From: Acinetobacter tianfuensis
GTDB taxonomy: Bacteria; Pseudomonadota; Gammaproteobacteria; Pseudomonadales; Moraxellaceae
Length of the DNA stretch: 64,000 nt
Assembly (NCBI RefSeq): GCF_003611465.1
Contig: NZ_RAXV01000001.1
Span: 124,001 to 188,000, forward strand
Reading direction: 5' to 3'
Under the pieces are notes generated by a model. That model saw nothing but the letters and a program-made list of their open reading frames with translations. It ran no database searches and was not told where the DNA came from. Position numbers and translations under genes: made by a program. This document shows, piece by piece, positions 17,402 to 26,294 of this stretch (position 1 is the first letter of the stretch; each line of letters begins with the position of its first letter).

Positions 17402-19063
17402 ATGTTAAGTTCTATACAGCAGGTTTTTCGGCGTGCGCCAAAGCTGACTTTGGGATGGTATAACCTCAGTGTCAGCCTTTGGCTGGCATTGGCTTTAAAT
17501 ATTGGCTTCTACCGTAAATTGCATGAGCTGACACCTTATCAGGGCATTAAGTCATGGCTGTTTTTAGCCGCCTCTGCAGCGGTTGTTACAGCAATGTACA
17601 ATGTGCTGCTGCAGTTAATGCAATGGCGCTGGAATGCCAAAATAGTGACGCTGCTGCTGTTATTTGCGGGCGGTTTGAGTGCCTATTTTGTCAATAGTTT
17701 AGGTGTCTCAATTACTGTTGACCAAGTGCAAAATGCCATGCAGACAGACTCGCAGGAAGTGAGAGATCTTTTTTCTGTACGTTTGGTTTTATGGGCTGCG
17801 GTTATGGTGCTGCTGCCTATGCTGTTTTTTGGCTGCTTAGGAATACAGCCTGAAAAGGTGTCTGCCTCTTTAATGAAAAAAGGCCTTCATGTTTTAGGTT
17901 CAACGGTCCTGATCGGTTTGATGTTATTTGTTTTTTATGTCGATTTTGCTGCTGTTTGTCGTGAGCACCGTGATTTAAAAGGCATGATTTCACCGCAGAA
18001 TACGATTGCATCTGCGGTTTCTTATTTTCATAAAAAAGCGCCCAAAGAAAACCTGCCGCTTTTAAAATATGGGGAAGATGCGCATCAGCTTGTGGATGTT
18101 TCTAAGGCGTCTAAACCTAAACTGATGGTCTTAGTTGTAGGTGAAACAGCCCGTGCTGAAAGTTTCTTTTTAAATGGTTATGCAAAAAATACCAATCCGG
18201 AACTTTCCAAACTGGATACTTTAAATTTCAGTCAGGTCAGTTCTTGCGGTACAGCAACTGCGGTTTCAGTCCCTTGCATGTTCTCTGGCATGCCGCGAAA
18301 AGACTACGATGAACAGTTGGCGGGACACAGGGAAGGTTTGCTGGATATCGTGCAGCGTGCAGGCTATAAAGTTGTTTGGATTGATAATAATTCGGGCTGT
18401 AAAGGCGTATGCAGCCGCATTGAGCAAGTCAAAATTTCACAAGAGCTGAAAGATAAATGGTGTAGGCTTGGGGGTGAATGTTATGACGGCATTTTAAATG
18501 ATGCATTAAATCAATATATTGCAAACATTCCAGCAGATGACTATACGCCGCGCTTCATTGTGCTGCATCAAATGGGCAGCCATGGGCCAGCATACTATGC
18601 GCGTTCAGCTGCGCCATTCCAAAAGTTTAAACCAACTTGTGATACTAATGCGATTCAAGGCTGTACACAGCAAGCGTTAATAAATACTTATGATAATTCT
18701 ATTGTGTATACAGATCATGTGTTAAGTGCAGTGATCAAGACACTGCAAGGCAATTCAAAATATAAAACTGGGTTCTGGTATTTATCGGACCATGGGGAGT
18801 CAACTGGTGAATACGGGATGTACTTGCATGGCGCGCCTTATGGCATGGCGCCGTCACAGCAAACCCATGTGCCGATGATTATGTGGTTTTCTGCGGACTG
18901 GAAAGCGGCGCAGCCAGAACAAATCACTTGCTTGGAACAGCAAAAAAGCCAAGAATTGAGTCAGGATAATTTATTTCCAAGCATGCTGAGTTTGTTGGAT
19001 ATTCAGACACAAGTAATTGATCCTGAAAATGATATGCTGAATAAATGTAAAGGCCAAATTTAA
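17402..19063 (+). CDS. pmrC: Lipid A phosphoethanolamine transferase PmrC
   Basis: 553 residues. Four or five N-terminal membrane helices (to about residue 190) anchor a periplasmic alkaline-phosphatase-like domain. It has VLVVGETARAESFFLNGY (metal-binding Glu), SSCGTATAVSVPCMFSGM (catalytic Thr), LSDHGESTGEYGMYLHGAPY (Asp-His pair) and several paired cysteines. It moves phosphoethanolamine from phosphatidylethanolamine to lipid A, lowering surface charge and binding of polymyxins. It is first in pmrCAB, 13 bases before pmrA. The ATG has no clear ribosome site because PmrA half-sites run up to it. Confidence 0.95.
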   Translation: MLSSIQQVFRRAPKLTLGWYNLSVSLWLALALNIGFYRKLHELTPYQGIKSWLFLAASAAVVTAMYNVLLQLMQWRWNAKIVTLLLLFAGGLSAYFVNSLGVSITVDQVQNAMQTDSQEVRDLFSVRLVLWAAVMVLLPMLFFGCLGIQPEKVSASLMKKGLHVLGSTVLIGLMLFVFYVDFAAVCREHRDLKGMISPQNTIASAVSYFHKKAPKENLPLLKYGEDAHQLVDVSKASKPKLMVLVVGETARAESFFLNGYAKNTNPELSKLDTLNFSQVSSCGTATAVSVPCMFSGMPRKDYDEQLAGHREGLLDIVQRAGYKVVWIDNNSGCKGVCSRIEQVKISQELKDKWCRLGGECYDGILNDALNQYIANIPADDYTPRFIVLHQMGSHGPAYYARSAAPFQKFKPTCDTNAIQGCTQQALINTYDNSIVYTDHVLSAVIKTLQGNSKYKTGFWYLSDHGESTGEYGMYLHGAPYGMAPSQQTHVPMIMWFSADWKAAQPEQITCLEQQKSQELSQDNLFPSMLSLLDIQTQVIDPENDMLNKCKGQI

Positions 19064-19076
19064 GAGAGCTGAATTC

Positions 19077-19751
19077 ATGACAAAAATTTTAATCATTGAA
19101 GATGACTTCATGATTGCGGAGTCGACTCAGACTTTACTGAAGTATCAAGGCTTTGATGTCGAGTGGGTGAATAACGGCATAGACGGTCTGAAAATGCTGC
19201 AGCAGTCCGTCTTTGATATTGTGCTTCTGGATTTGGGACTGCCAATGATGGATGGCATGCAGGTGCTGAAGCAAATCAGGCAGATTTTTCCAGCATTGCC
19301 AGTCCTGATTATTTCAGCGCGAGATCAGCTGCAGCAGCGTGTTGACGGTCTGAATCAGGGAGCAGACGATTATTTAATAAAACCTTATGAGTTTGATGAA
19401 CTGATTGCACGGATTCATGCCTTGTTGCGCCGCAGCGGCAAAGAGCAGATCAGTCAGCAGCAAAATGTGCTGGTTTATGGTGATTTAGTACTGGATGTAG
19501 AACAGCATTTGGCAAAATTCAAAGGCCAGTATGTCGATTTATCCAACCGTGAATGGGCCATTTTAATTCCATTGGTCACCCATCCCAATAAGATTTTTTC
19601 TAAGTCAAATTTAGAAGATAAACTCTATGATTTTGATAGTGAAATCAGCAGCAATACCATTGAAGTTTATGTGCATCACTTAAGAAGCAAATTGGGTAAG
19701 GATTTTATCCGTACGATTCGCGGCTTGGGTTACCGGCTAGGCCAGTTATAG
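19077..19751 (+). CDS. pmrA: Response regulator PmrA
   Basis: 224 residues, OmpR/PhoB family. The receiver domain (1-120) has the acidic pair in IIEDDFMI, the phosphorylated Asp in VLLDLGLPMMDG and the conserved Lys in LIKPYEFDEL. The C-terminal winged helix ends in EVYVHHLRSKLG and IRTIRGLGYRLG. It is activated by PmrB and binds paired TTAAG-type sites, here found before pmrC and beside the PAP2 gene. Its stop is directly followed by the pmrB ATG. Confidence 0.95.
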   Translation: MTKILIIEDDFMIAESTQTLLKYQGFDVEWVNNGIDGLKMLQQSVFDIVLLDLGLPMMDGMQVLKQIRQIFPALPVLIISARDQLQQRVDGLNQGADDYLIKPYEFDELIARIHALLRRSGKEQISQQQNVLVYGDLVLDVEQHLAKFKGQYVDLSNREWAILIPLVTHPNKIFSKSNLEDKLYDFDSEISSNTIEVYVHHLRSKLGKDFIRTIRGLGYRLGQL

Positions 19752-21086
19752 ATGAGCGTGCTGCAGGCCGCCGCAGGCAATTCTTTAAAACGCAAACTGA
19801 TTCTATATATTTCATTTTTCAGTTTGGTGGTTGCCTGCGGACTGATGATGTCGGCATACCGTATTGCATTAGAGGAAACCAATGAAATATTAGATGCGCA
19901 GATGAAAAACTTAGCTGAGCGTGTTGCGCATCATGGTGTGCAGCCAGTGCAAAGCCAATATACTCCAGCAAGACATTATCACGAAGAAGACTTATTTGTA
20001 GATGTGTGGGCATATGACGCTGCAGCGGCAAAGCGTTCCGATGGCCTGCTGGTGCCCACTGTGCCTAAAGCGGGTTTTTATACCCATAAAACTTTGGACG
20101 GCATTTGGTATACCTATATTTTGCCTTATAAAGATTATCAAATTCAAATTAGCCAGCAGCAGTCAGTCAGGCAAAATTTAGCGCTGGAGCTTGCAGGCAG
20201 TATGCTGATTCCGTACTTGCTGCTGATGCCTTTCGTGATTTGGGGCTTAAGCTGGATGATCAGCCGTATTTTGCAGCCGCTGGATGATTTTCGGGATGAA
20301 CTGGCGCAGCGAAGCTCTAGGGACTTGAAGCCGATATCTGTACAAGAGTATCCGCTGGAAATTATTCCAACCATTGAAGAAATGAATCAGCTGCTTGAGC
20401 GTATTGAGCTTTCGCAGCAGGAGCAGCGTCAATTTATAGCGGATGCAGCGCATGAGCTGCGCACCCCTATTACTGCTTTAGGGCTGCAAATGCAGGTACT
20501 GCTGCAGGAATATCCTGAGCATGAGGCTTTACAGCGTTTAAATCTTGGTTTGGTGCGTACACAGCATTTGGTGACTCAGCTTCTGAACTTAGCCAAGCAA
20601 GATGCTTTACTGGAGGACATTCAGCATTTGAAAGATTTTAATATTGCGGCAACAGCAGTCAGCTGTGTAGAGCAGCTGATTCATTTGGCAATGCAGAAAA
20701 ATTTAGATTTGGGCATGGAGCGTCAAGAGGAGTTGATGGTGCAGAGCCGAGAGTCTGCAGTGCATTCGATCATTTATAATTTAATTGATAATGCAATTAA
20801 ATATACGCCCGAAAATGGGGTCATCAATGTCTCTGTCTTTGAACAGGAACAAAAGGCTGTCATTCTTGTAGAAGACTCAGGGCCAGGGATTGATCCGCAG
20901 CTGCATGAGCAGATTTTAAAACGTTTTTACCGTGTTTATCACCACCAAGAGGCCGGCAGCGGTTTAGGCCTATCTATTGTGGACAAGGCAGTGCAGCGGA
21001 TTAATGGGCAGCTGAGTTTTGCTGCAAGTGAAAGTTTAGGCGGATTGAAAGTGACTGTCATTATACCTTTAAAACCGTCAGCTTAA
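19752..21086 (+). CDS. pmrB: Sensor histidine kinase PmrB
   Basis: 444 residues. Two membrane helices (about 14-36 and 150-172) flank a periplasmic sensor of about 110 residues; a HAMP linker follows. The H box is ADAAHELRTPITALGLQMQV, with N box NLIDNAIKYTP, G1 VEDSGPGID and G2 GSGLGLSIVDKAV. It senses acid, metals or cationic peptides and phosphorylates PmrA. Changes in this gene are the usual route to colistin resistance in Acinetobacter; I cannot judge from sequence alone whether this allele is wild type. Confidence 0.95.
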   Translation: MSVLQAAAGNSLKRKLILYISFFSLVVACGLMMSAYRIALEETNEILDAQMKNLAERVAHHGVQPVQSQYTPARHYHEEDLFVDVWAYDAAAAKRSDGLLVPTVPKAGFYTHKTLDGIWYTYILPYKDYQIQISQQQSVRQNLALELAGSMLIPYLLLMPFVIWGLSWMISRILQPLDDFRDELAQRSSRDLKPISVQEYPLEIIPTIEEMNQLLERIELSQQEQRQFIADAAHELRTPITALGLQMQVLLQEYPEHEALQRLNLGLVRTQHLVTQLLNLAKQDALLEDIQHLKDFNIAATAVSCVEQLIHLAMQKNLDLGMERQEELMVQSRESAVHSIIYNLIDNAIKYTPENGVINVSVFEQEQKAVILVEDSGPGIDPQLHEQILKRFYRVYHHQEAGSGLGLSIVDKAVQRINGQLSFAASESLGGLKVTVIIPLKPSA

Positions 21087-21465
21087 ATTTCTTGCAGTTT
21101 CGGCTTGCGGTTAAAAGAGGCTTTAATTAAGAAGTTCTGGAGCTGGCTGATTCTCAAAACATCATTAGAATTGATTTAAATTGGCATGAACAGAAGCAAA
21201 TAAGTCAGTATTGATGAATAGCCGTTATTTGATTTTAAATTATATTTTTATAATAAATGATTGTTTAACTTTTCATGAGTTTACAGCAAAGCAGCGGCGT
21301 TTAGGCCTCTTTTTTTTTGTTTTAGGCAAATGTGTAAGCTGAGTAAGTTGAATTGTGTGAATATCTAAAATGACTCACAAAATACAGTTATGTATGATCA
21401 TGCTGTCCGTGCAGCTGAATGATTGGGCAGAAGTGAAGGCTCAATAGCTTCTTGATCATCAAGGC
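21087..21465. other. Intergenic region between convergent pmrB and PAP2 genes
   Basis: About 380 bases. It contains a palindrome CTTGATCATCAAG at 21451-21463, two bases beyond the PAP2 stop, and a T9 tract near 21308. I see no open frame with a ribosome site and no textbook terminator. Confidence 0.5.
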
Positions 21466-22173
21466 TTAAATGATATTACTGTTGGGGGGCATGACTGCGA
21501 ACAGCTGCATTTTTTTCTTAAAATAGAAACTGGCATAGATGACGGCATTGATAAACCAGCAAAGCCAAAAGCTCCATAAATTATGGCTGAGAAAGTGGGC
21601 GCCTCGCATCATTTGTGCCCAGCCCATAGTAAAACCTAATATCGTGCCGGCAGTAAAATAAAACCGTGCGCGGGATGTATTGGTTTGGCGGTAGTAAAAA
21701 TACCCTGTAATGAGCGCAAAGCCTAAAGATGCATGGCCGCCGGGGAAACAGTGGCCCGCATATGCAGAAAAGTCCCAAAAGAATCCCGTTTGATCTGGCA
21801 GTGTCATATTCCAAGGGCATGCATGCTGTGACTGGGACTTTAATAAGCCGACTGTGCTGGTGCAGAGCATAGAGACCCAAAACAGATAGCCAAATTCAAA
21901 GCGGCGTGTTTTCAGAGACGAGACTTTAAAAGACATGAGCCATGCGCTAAAGATAATGAGATATACAGCAGTCAGCAGATCTTTTACATAGCGGTGATTC
22001 AGTTCTGCCAAATACCAATTATTGCGCAGCGTAAAGCTGCCGGACTCTGAAATAAAGGGATGAATCAGCAGCAGGTCAATATCGCCGCCAATGGGAAAGA
22101 TCGACTGCAAGATGACAAAACTCAGCATGGAACTGCCAAGCAGGAATAAGATGAATTTAGGCTGATCTTGCAT
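21466..22173 (-). CDS. PAP2-family phosphatase, membrane bound
   Basis: 235 residues from ATG 22173 (TTG 22188 would add five). Six membrane helices are predicted. The PAP2 motifs are present in variant form: KSQSQHACPW in place of KX6RP, CFPGGHASLGFA in place of PSGH, and RGAHFLSHNLWSFW for the third motif with Ser where Asp is common. It belongs to the PAP2 subgroup that includes lipid A/undecaprenyl pyrophosphate phosphatases and transferases such as LpxT-like enzymes. A PmrA box lies 44 bases upstream, so it probably modifies a lipid phosphate in the PmrAB response. The actual substrate is not known. Confidence 0.8.
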   Translation of the reverse strand: MQDQPKFILFLLGSSMLSFVILQSIFPIGGDIDLLLIHPFISESGSFTLRNNWYLAELNHRYVKDLLTAVYLIIFSAWLMSFKVSSLKTRRFEFGYLFWVSMLCTSTVGLLKSQSQHACPWNMTLPDQTGFFWDFSAYAGHCFPGGHASLGFALITGYFYYRQTNTSRARFYFTAGTILGFTMGWAQMMRGAHFLSHNLWSFWLCWFINAVIYASFYFKKKMQLFAVMPPNSNII

Positions 22174-22216
22174 AAGATTGAAACGCAATAATTTTAGGTT
22201 ATTAAGCCAAAACTAG

Positions 22217-22233
22217 CTTAACTAAAACTTAAG
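22217..22233. promoter_or_regulatory. PmrA box between PAP2 and HAD genes
   Basis: On the plus strand CTTAAC-TAAAA-CTTAAG; on the minus strand CTTAAG-N5-GTTAAG. The spacing is exactly that of PmrA sites, and a third half-site ATTAAG is at 22201-22206. It sits 44 bases upstream of the PAP2 start and about 110 upstream of the HAD start. Confidence 0.7.
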
Positions 22234-22345
22234 AATGCAGCGCTTTCATCTCTTTAACATTTAAAACGCTATGCATAGCCAAGATCCTGCAAAAGTGGAC
22301 AGAGTCGCCATGCTAGAGTGTGAGGAATATATTCGGAATTTTTTC

Positions 22346-23068
22346 ATGCTCATCCGTGCAGTTTTATTCGATTTAGACAATACATTGACGCACCGTGATC
22401 AAAGTATTTGGGCATATTCACACTATTTAGCAGCGTATTATCAGCCGCTTCTTTTTGAAGCAGATCCGCAGCAGATAAAGTGTATTGTGAATCGGATTGA
22501 TAATGGCGGTTATCCCGATATTCAACTGCTGACACATCCAAGTATTGGGGCTTCTGTGGCTTATGCGCTGCTGCAGGAGCTGAGCTGGCATGAACAGCCA
22601 GATTTTGAAGAGCTGACACAGTTCTGGTTTCGCCATTTCGGCAGCCATGCAGTGGCGATGACAGGAGCATTAGAATTATTGCGTCACTTAAAGCAAGCGC
22701 AATATAAGCTGGCCATTGTGTCTAATGGCAGCCATGCCACACGGTTAAATATATTGCAGGGTTTGGGTTTCAGTCACTTCTTTGATGCAATTATCAGCTC
22801 TGAATCTGCAGGAGTCAGTAAGCCTAAGCCTGAAATATTTTTATATGCCAGTGAGCGTTTAGGTTTAGAGCCAGAAGAATGTTTGTTTATTGGAGATCAT
22901 CCAATCAATGATGTGCAGGGTGCTTTGGGCGCAGGTATGCAGGCGGTGCTGCTGGATGGTTTTCATGCAGATAAAGAACATGCTGTAAACACTAAGCGCA
23001 TACAAAAGCTGGATCAGCTCTGGAAGTATTTATCCTCTGACTATGGACGAACAGATGACATTGAATGA
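22346..23068 (+). CDS. HAD-superfamily hydrolase (subfamily IA)
   Basis: 240 residues from ATG 22346, which places the nucleophile motif AVLFDLDNTLTHRD at the N-terminus as usual; an ATG at 22271 would add 25 residues of poor character. Motif II is IVSNGSHATR, motif III the Lys in SKPKPEIF and motif IV LFIGDHPINDVQGA. The protein should be a cytoplasmic phosphatase on a small phosphorylated metabolite, of the YjjG/GPH type. It is transcribed away from the PAP2 gene. Confidence 0.83.
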   Translation: MLIRAVLFDLDNTLTHRDQSIWAYSHYLAAYYQPLLFEADPQQIKCIVNRIDNGGYPDIQLLTHPSIGASVAYALLQELSWHEQPDFEELTQFWFRHFGSHAVAMTGALELLRHLKQAQYKLAIVSNGSHATRLNILQGLGFSHFFDAIISSESAGVSKPKPEIFLYASERLGLEPEECLFIGDHPINDVQGALGAGMQAVLLDGFHADKEHAVNTKRIQKLDQLWKYLSSDYGRTDDIE

Positions 23069-23103
23069 ATCAGTCTATTTTCAAATGCTAATCTAAGAAA
23101 TAT

Positions 23104-23137
23104 AAAAAAAGCTTGGCGTATAGTGCACCGCCAAGCT
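23104..23137 (-). terminator. Terminator after the ammonium transporter gene
   Basis: Minus strand: AGCTTGGCG-N10-CGCCAAGCT followed by seven T, 29 bases past the stop. Confidence 0.92.
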
Positions 23138-23165
23138 GTCAAGAGGAAACTGGTTGCAAACGGTA

Positions 23166-24353
23166 TCAGAACATTTGTTCATCCGAATTTGCAGAAATAC
23201 GGTGAATCGATAAATCCGCGCCGCGGTATTCTTCTTCTTGCGTTAAACGTATGCCAATTGCTGCTTTAAGCAAGCCGTATACTGCGAAGCCGCCTGCCAG
23301 TGCAATGATGATTGCAAATAGCGTACCAAGGACTTGCGAGATCATTGATACGCCGCCCAAACCGCCTAGCCGCTGCTGACCAAATAAACCGACAGCAATA
23401 CCGCCAAATGCGCCGCAAACGCCGTGCAATGGCCAAACGCCCAGCACATCATCAATTTTCAATTTGTTCTGTGTATAAGTGAATAGTTTGACAAAAATCA
23501 GGCCCGCAATTGCACCAATCATTAGTGCGCCGAACGGATGCACAATGTCGGAACCTGCGCAAATAGCGACAAGTCCAGCCAGCGGGCCGTTGTGTAAGAA
23601 GCCCGGGTCGTCTTGACCTGCAATTTTGGCTGCAATTGTGCCGCCGACCATTGCCATAAGTGAGTTGATAGCCACTAAACCAGAAATAGCATCCAGCCGC
23701 TGTGCGCTCATGACGTTAAAGCCAAACCAGCCGACAATTAAAATCCATGAGCCCAGTGCGAGAAATGGGATCGATGAAGGTGGATGTGCGCTGATGCGGC
23801 CGTCTTTTTTATAGCGGCCATGGCGCGGGCCTAATAAGAGCACGGCAGCAAATGCAATCCAGCCGCCCATGGCATGAACCACAACCGAACCGGCAAAGTC
23901 ATGGAAACTAGCCCCAAACTGGCGTTCGAGCCAAGCTTGCAGGCCAAAGTTGCCATTCCAAGCCATGCCTTCAAAAAATGGATAAATCAGGGCAACCAGC
24001 AGCAGTGTTGCAATAGCTTGAGAGCGCATTTTTGCGCGTTCTGCGATTCCGCCGGAAATTATGGCTGGAATCGCTGCTGCAAAGGTCAGCAAAAAGAAGC
24101 AGCGCATCAGGTTATAGCCATGATCATCTGCCAGTACAGCGCCTGCATGGAAGAAATGCTGCCCATAAGAAATGTAGTAGCCGACAAAAAAGTAAGCCAT
24201 AGCAGAAAACGAAAAGTCCGTTAAAATTTTACTGAGCGCATTGACTTGGTTTTTATGTCTGACCGTGCCCAGTTCTAAAAAGGCAAAGCCTGCGTGCATA
24301 GCCAGCACTAAAATTGCACCGAGGAGGAGAAATAATAAGTCTATATTTTGCAT
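23166..24353 (-). CDS. amtB: Ammonium transporter AmtB
   Basis: 395 residues from ATG 24353 with GGAG six bases upstream. Eleven membrane helices. The pore histidines are in GSVVVHAMGGW and GVWPLHGVCGAFGG; PRHGRYKKDG and the cytoplasmic tail VYGLLKAAIGIRLTQEEEYR, used for PII contact in relatives, are also seen. There is no cleavable signal peptide, unlike E. coli AmtB. No glnK is adjacent, so the usual glnK-amtB pair is not present here; this may be a second copy. Confidence 0.9.
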   Translation of the reverse strand: MQNIDLLFLLLGAILVLAMHAGFAFLELGTVRHKNQVNALSKILTDFSFSAMAYFFVGYYISYGQHFFHAGAVLADDHGYNLMRCFFLLTFAAAIPAIISGGIAERAKMRSQAIATLLLVALIYPFFEGMAWNGNFGLQAWLERQFGASFHDFAGSVVVHAMGGWIAFAAVLLLGPRHGRYKKDGRISAHPPSSIPFLALGSWILIVGWFGFNVMSAQRLDAISGLVAINSLMAMVGGTIAAKIAGQDDPGFLHNGPLAGLVAICAGSDIVHPFGALMIGAIAGLIFVKLFTYTQNKLKIDDVLGVWPLHGVCGAFGGIAVGLFGQQRLGGLGGVSMISQVLGTLFAIIIALAGGFAVYGLLKAAIGIRLTQEEEYRGADLSIHRISANSDEQMF

Positions 24354-24818
24354 TGTGCGCTCCAATATAGTGCGTTATGTCACAAAAAGAAGATCAGTAT
24401 ATCTAGGCGCTTGATTTCGGCTAGGGGATGAGGCAAGGGAAATTTTGATTGAAAAATAGCAAAAATCATCAAGACTCGATATAAAGCAAATACAATAAAA
24501 ATGCACTGAAATGGTGCTAAATTGAATATTCAATGTTTTTATAAAGTTGATATTTTTCAAATATATATGTTTATTAATATGATTAAAAAAATATATGATT
24601 TGTAAAGGTGCGAGAATGTTGCCAATTTTGAAAAGGGCAGGAGCTTAAAAAAATAGAAATCAATATCGGGCGGGTTCGGCAGATTTTGCACTTCAACAGT
24701 ACAGTTTGAGTTTTTGTTCTATGGTCTGATGCTTTGATATGCAAATATTCAGGCTTTATTTTTTGGCTGCAGCATACAGCTGAGCAATACATATTGAGTT
24801 TTTCACGAAGGCTCAAGT
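24354..24818. other. Intergenic region upstream of amtB
   Basis: About 465 bases of AT-rich DNA that must hold the amtB promoter. I searched it by eye for a sigma-54 site on the minus strand and found none with GG-N10-GC spacing. No open frame with a ribosome site is seen. Confidence 0.45.
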
Positions 24819-24850
24819 AAAAAAGCAGATCAAATGATCTGCTTTTTTTA
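24819..24850 (-). terminator. Terminator after gltIJKL
   Basis: AAAAAAGCAGATCA-AA-TGATCTGCTTTTTTT, 21 bases past the gltL stop; also active-looking on the plus strand. Confidence 0.93.
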
Positions 24851-24870
24851 TGTGTTCAAGGCACAGCTGT

Positions 24871-25614
24871 TTAATGCAGAATCTTATCTAAGAATTGCTG
24901 TGCGCGTTCTCCGCGCGGTGTGTTGAAAAACTCATCTTTGGTGCAGTCTTCAACGATTTTGCCCTGATCCATAAATATAATACGGTTCGCGACGGAACGG
25001 GCAAAGCCCATTTCATGCGTTACGCACATCATGGTCATTCCTTCTTTGGCTAAACCGACCATGACATCCAGCACTTCATTAATCATTTCGGGGTCGAGGG
25101 CAGATGTAGGCTCGTCAAACAGCATTGCTATCGGGTCCATACTTAAAGCGCGGGCTATGGCGACACGCTGCTGCTGTCCGCCAGACAGCTGTGCTGGAAA
25201 TTTAGCTGCCTGGGCGCTCAGGCCGACACGGTCTAAATAAGCAAGTCCTTTTTTCTTCGCTTCGGCTTCAGAGCGGCCGAGTACTTTAACTTGCGCAATG
25301 GTTAAATTTTCCGTAATGGATAAATGCGGAAACAGCTCAAAATGCTGAAAAACCATGCCGACACGGCTGCGTAATTTGCTTAGATCGGTTTTCGAGTCAT
25401 TAATTGCAATGCCGTCAACCCAAATTTGTCCTTGCTGAAAAGGTTCTAAGCCATTGACGGTTTTAATCAAGGTTGATTTGCCAGAACCAGAAGGGCCGCA
25501 AACAACGACAACTTCGCCTTGGCTGATTTGTGTGCTGCAGTCAGTCAGCACTTGAAAATCTTTATACCATTTACTGACATTTTGGAGGTCGATCATTACT
25601 TTTTGTTCACTCAT
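24871..25614 (-). CDS. gltL: Glutamate/aspartate ABC transporter ATP-binding protein GltL
   Basis: 247 residues. Walker A is CGPSGSGKST, Q loop VFQHFELFPHLS, signature LSGGQQQRVAIARAL, Walker B AMLFDEPTSALDPE and the switch His in VTHEMGF. It powers glutamate and aspartate uptake with GltJ and GltK. The start overlaps the gltK stop by four bases (ATGA). Confidence 0.93.
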   Translation of the reverse strand: MSEQKVMIDLQNVSKWYKDFQVLTDCSTQISQGEVVVVCGPSGSGKSTLIKTVNGLEPFQQGQIWVDGIAINDSKTDLSKLRSRVGMVFQHFELFPHLSITENLTIAQVKVLGRSEAEAKKKGLAYLDRVGLSAQAAKFPAQLSGGQQQRVAIARALSMDPIAMLFDEPTSALDPEMINEVLDVMVGLAKEGMTMMCVTHEMGFARSVANRIIFMDQGKIVEDCTKDEFFNTPRGERAQQFLDKILH

Positions 25615-26294
25615 ACAGTTAACCTCCGTTGTAATTTTTTCACTGCATAGGTTGCGATAATACTGACGGTGAAGTACACCAAACCAGCAAAGAAAATGTA
25701 TTGGGTCAGCAGTGACATCAGGTCACCTCTGACGTAGCTGGTACGGAAAAAGTCCAATAGCCCAATGGCATAAACCATGGTGGAATCTTGAAATAAAATA
25801 ATCGTTTGCTGCAGCAGCAAAGGCGTCATTTTACGAAAAGCCTGCGGCAGCACAATGAGGCGCATAGTTTGCGGATAGGTCATGCCCAGCGCATAAGCAG
25901 CTGCAGTTTGCCCTTTAGGAATTGACTGAATACCTGCACGGACAATTTCAGAAAAGTAGGCGGCTTCGAACAGCATGAATGCGACCATACTGGAAACCAG
26001 TGCTGTATCGATGGTCAAATAATTGCCAGTAATGCCAGTGTAGATAAAAGGCACGGCAAAATAGAACCACATCAGCACCAGCAGCAGCGGAATTGAGCGG
26101 AATAAATTGACATAACCTTTGGCAAACCAGTTTAAAACTTTAATAGACGATAAGCGCATCAGCGCCAATAAAGTACCGATGATCACGCCGCCGATTGTGG
26201 CCGTAATCACGACTTTTAAAGTAATACTGAAACCATGCCATAAGGCCGGTCCAGACAGCTGCAAGTCTTGGATAAACGCAGTGAGCCATTCCAT
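25611..26294 (-). CDS. gltK: Glutamate/aspartate ABC permease GltK
   Basis: 227 residues, His/Glu/Gln/Arg-type ABC permease with about five helices. The EAA loop that contacts GltL is SEIVRAGIQSIPKGQTAAAY followed by ALGMTYPQTMRLIVLPQAFR. Its start overlaps the gltJ stop by one base, so translation is coupled. Confidence 0.9.
   Translation of the reverse strand: MEWLTAFIQDLQLSGPALWHGFSITLKVVITATIGGVIIGTLLALMRLSSIKVLNWFAKGYVNLFRSIPLLLVLMWFYFAVPFIYTGITGNYLTIDTALVSSMVAFMLFEAAYFSEIVRAGIQSIPKGQTAAAYALGMTYPQTMRLIVLPQAFRKMTPLLLQQTIILFQDSTMVYAIGLLDFFRTSYVRGDLMSLLTQYIFFAGLVYFTVSIIATYAVKKLQRRLTV

Noticed and set aside
24583..24816. Open frame of 77 codons on the minus strand upstream of gltL's terminator
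   Set aside because: No ribosome site, odd Cys/Ser-rich composition and no recognisable family; it looks like chance.
23166..24818. Sigma-54 promoter for amtB
   Set aside because: No GG-N10-GC arrangement was found upstream on the minus strand; the nearest candidate has TT in place of GG.
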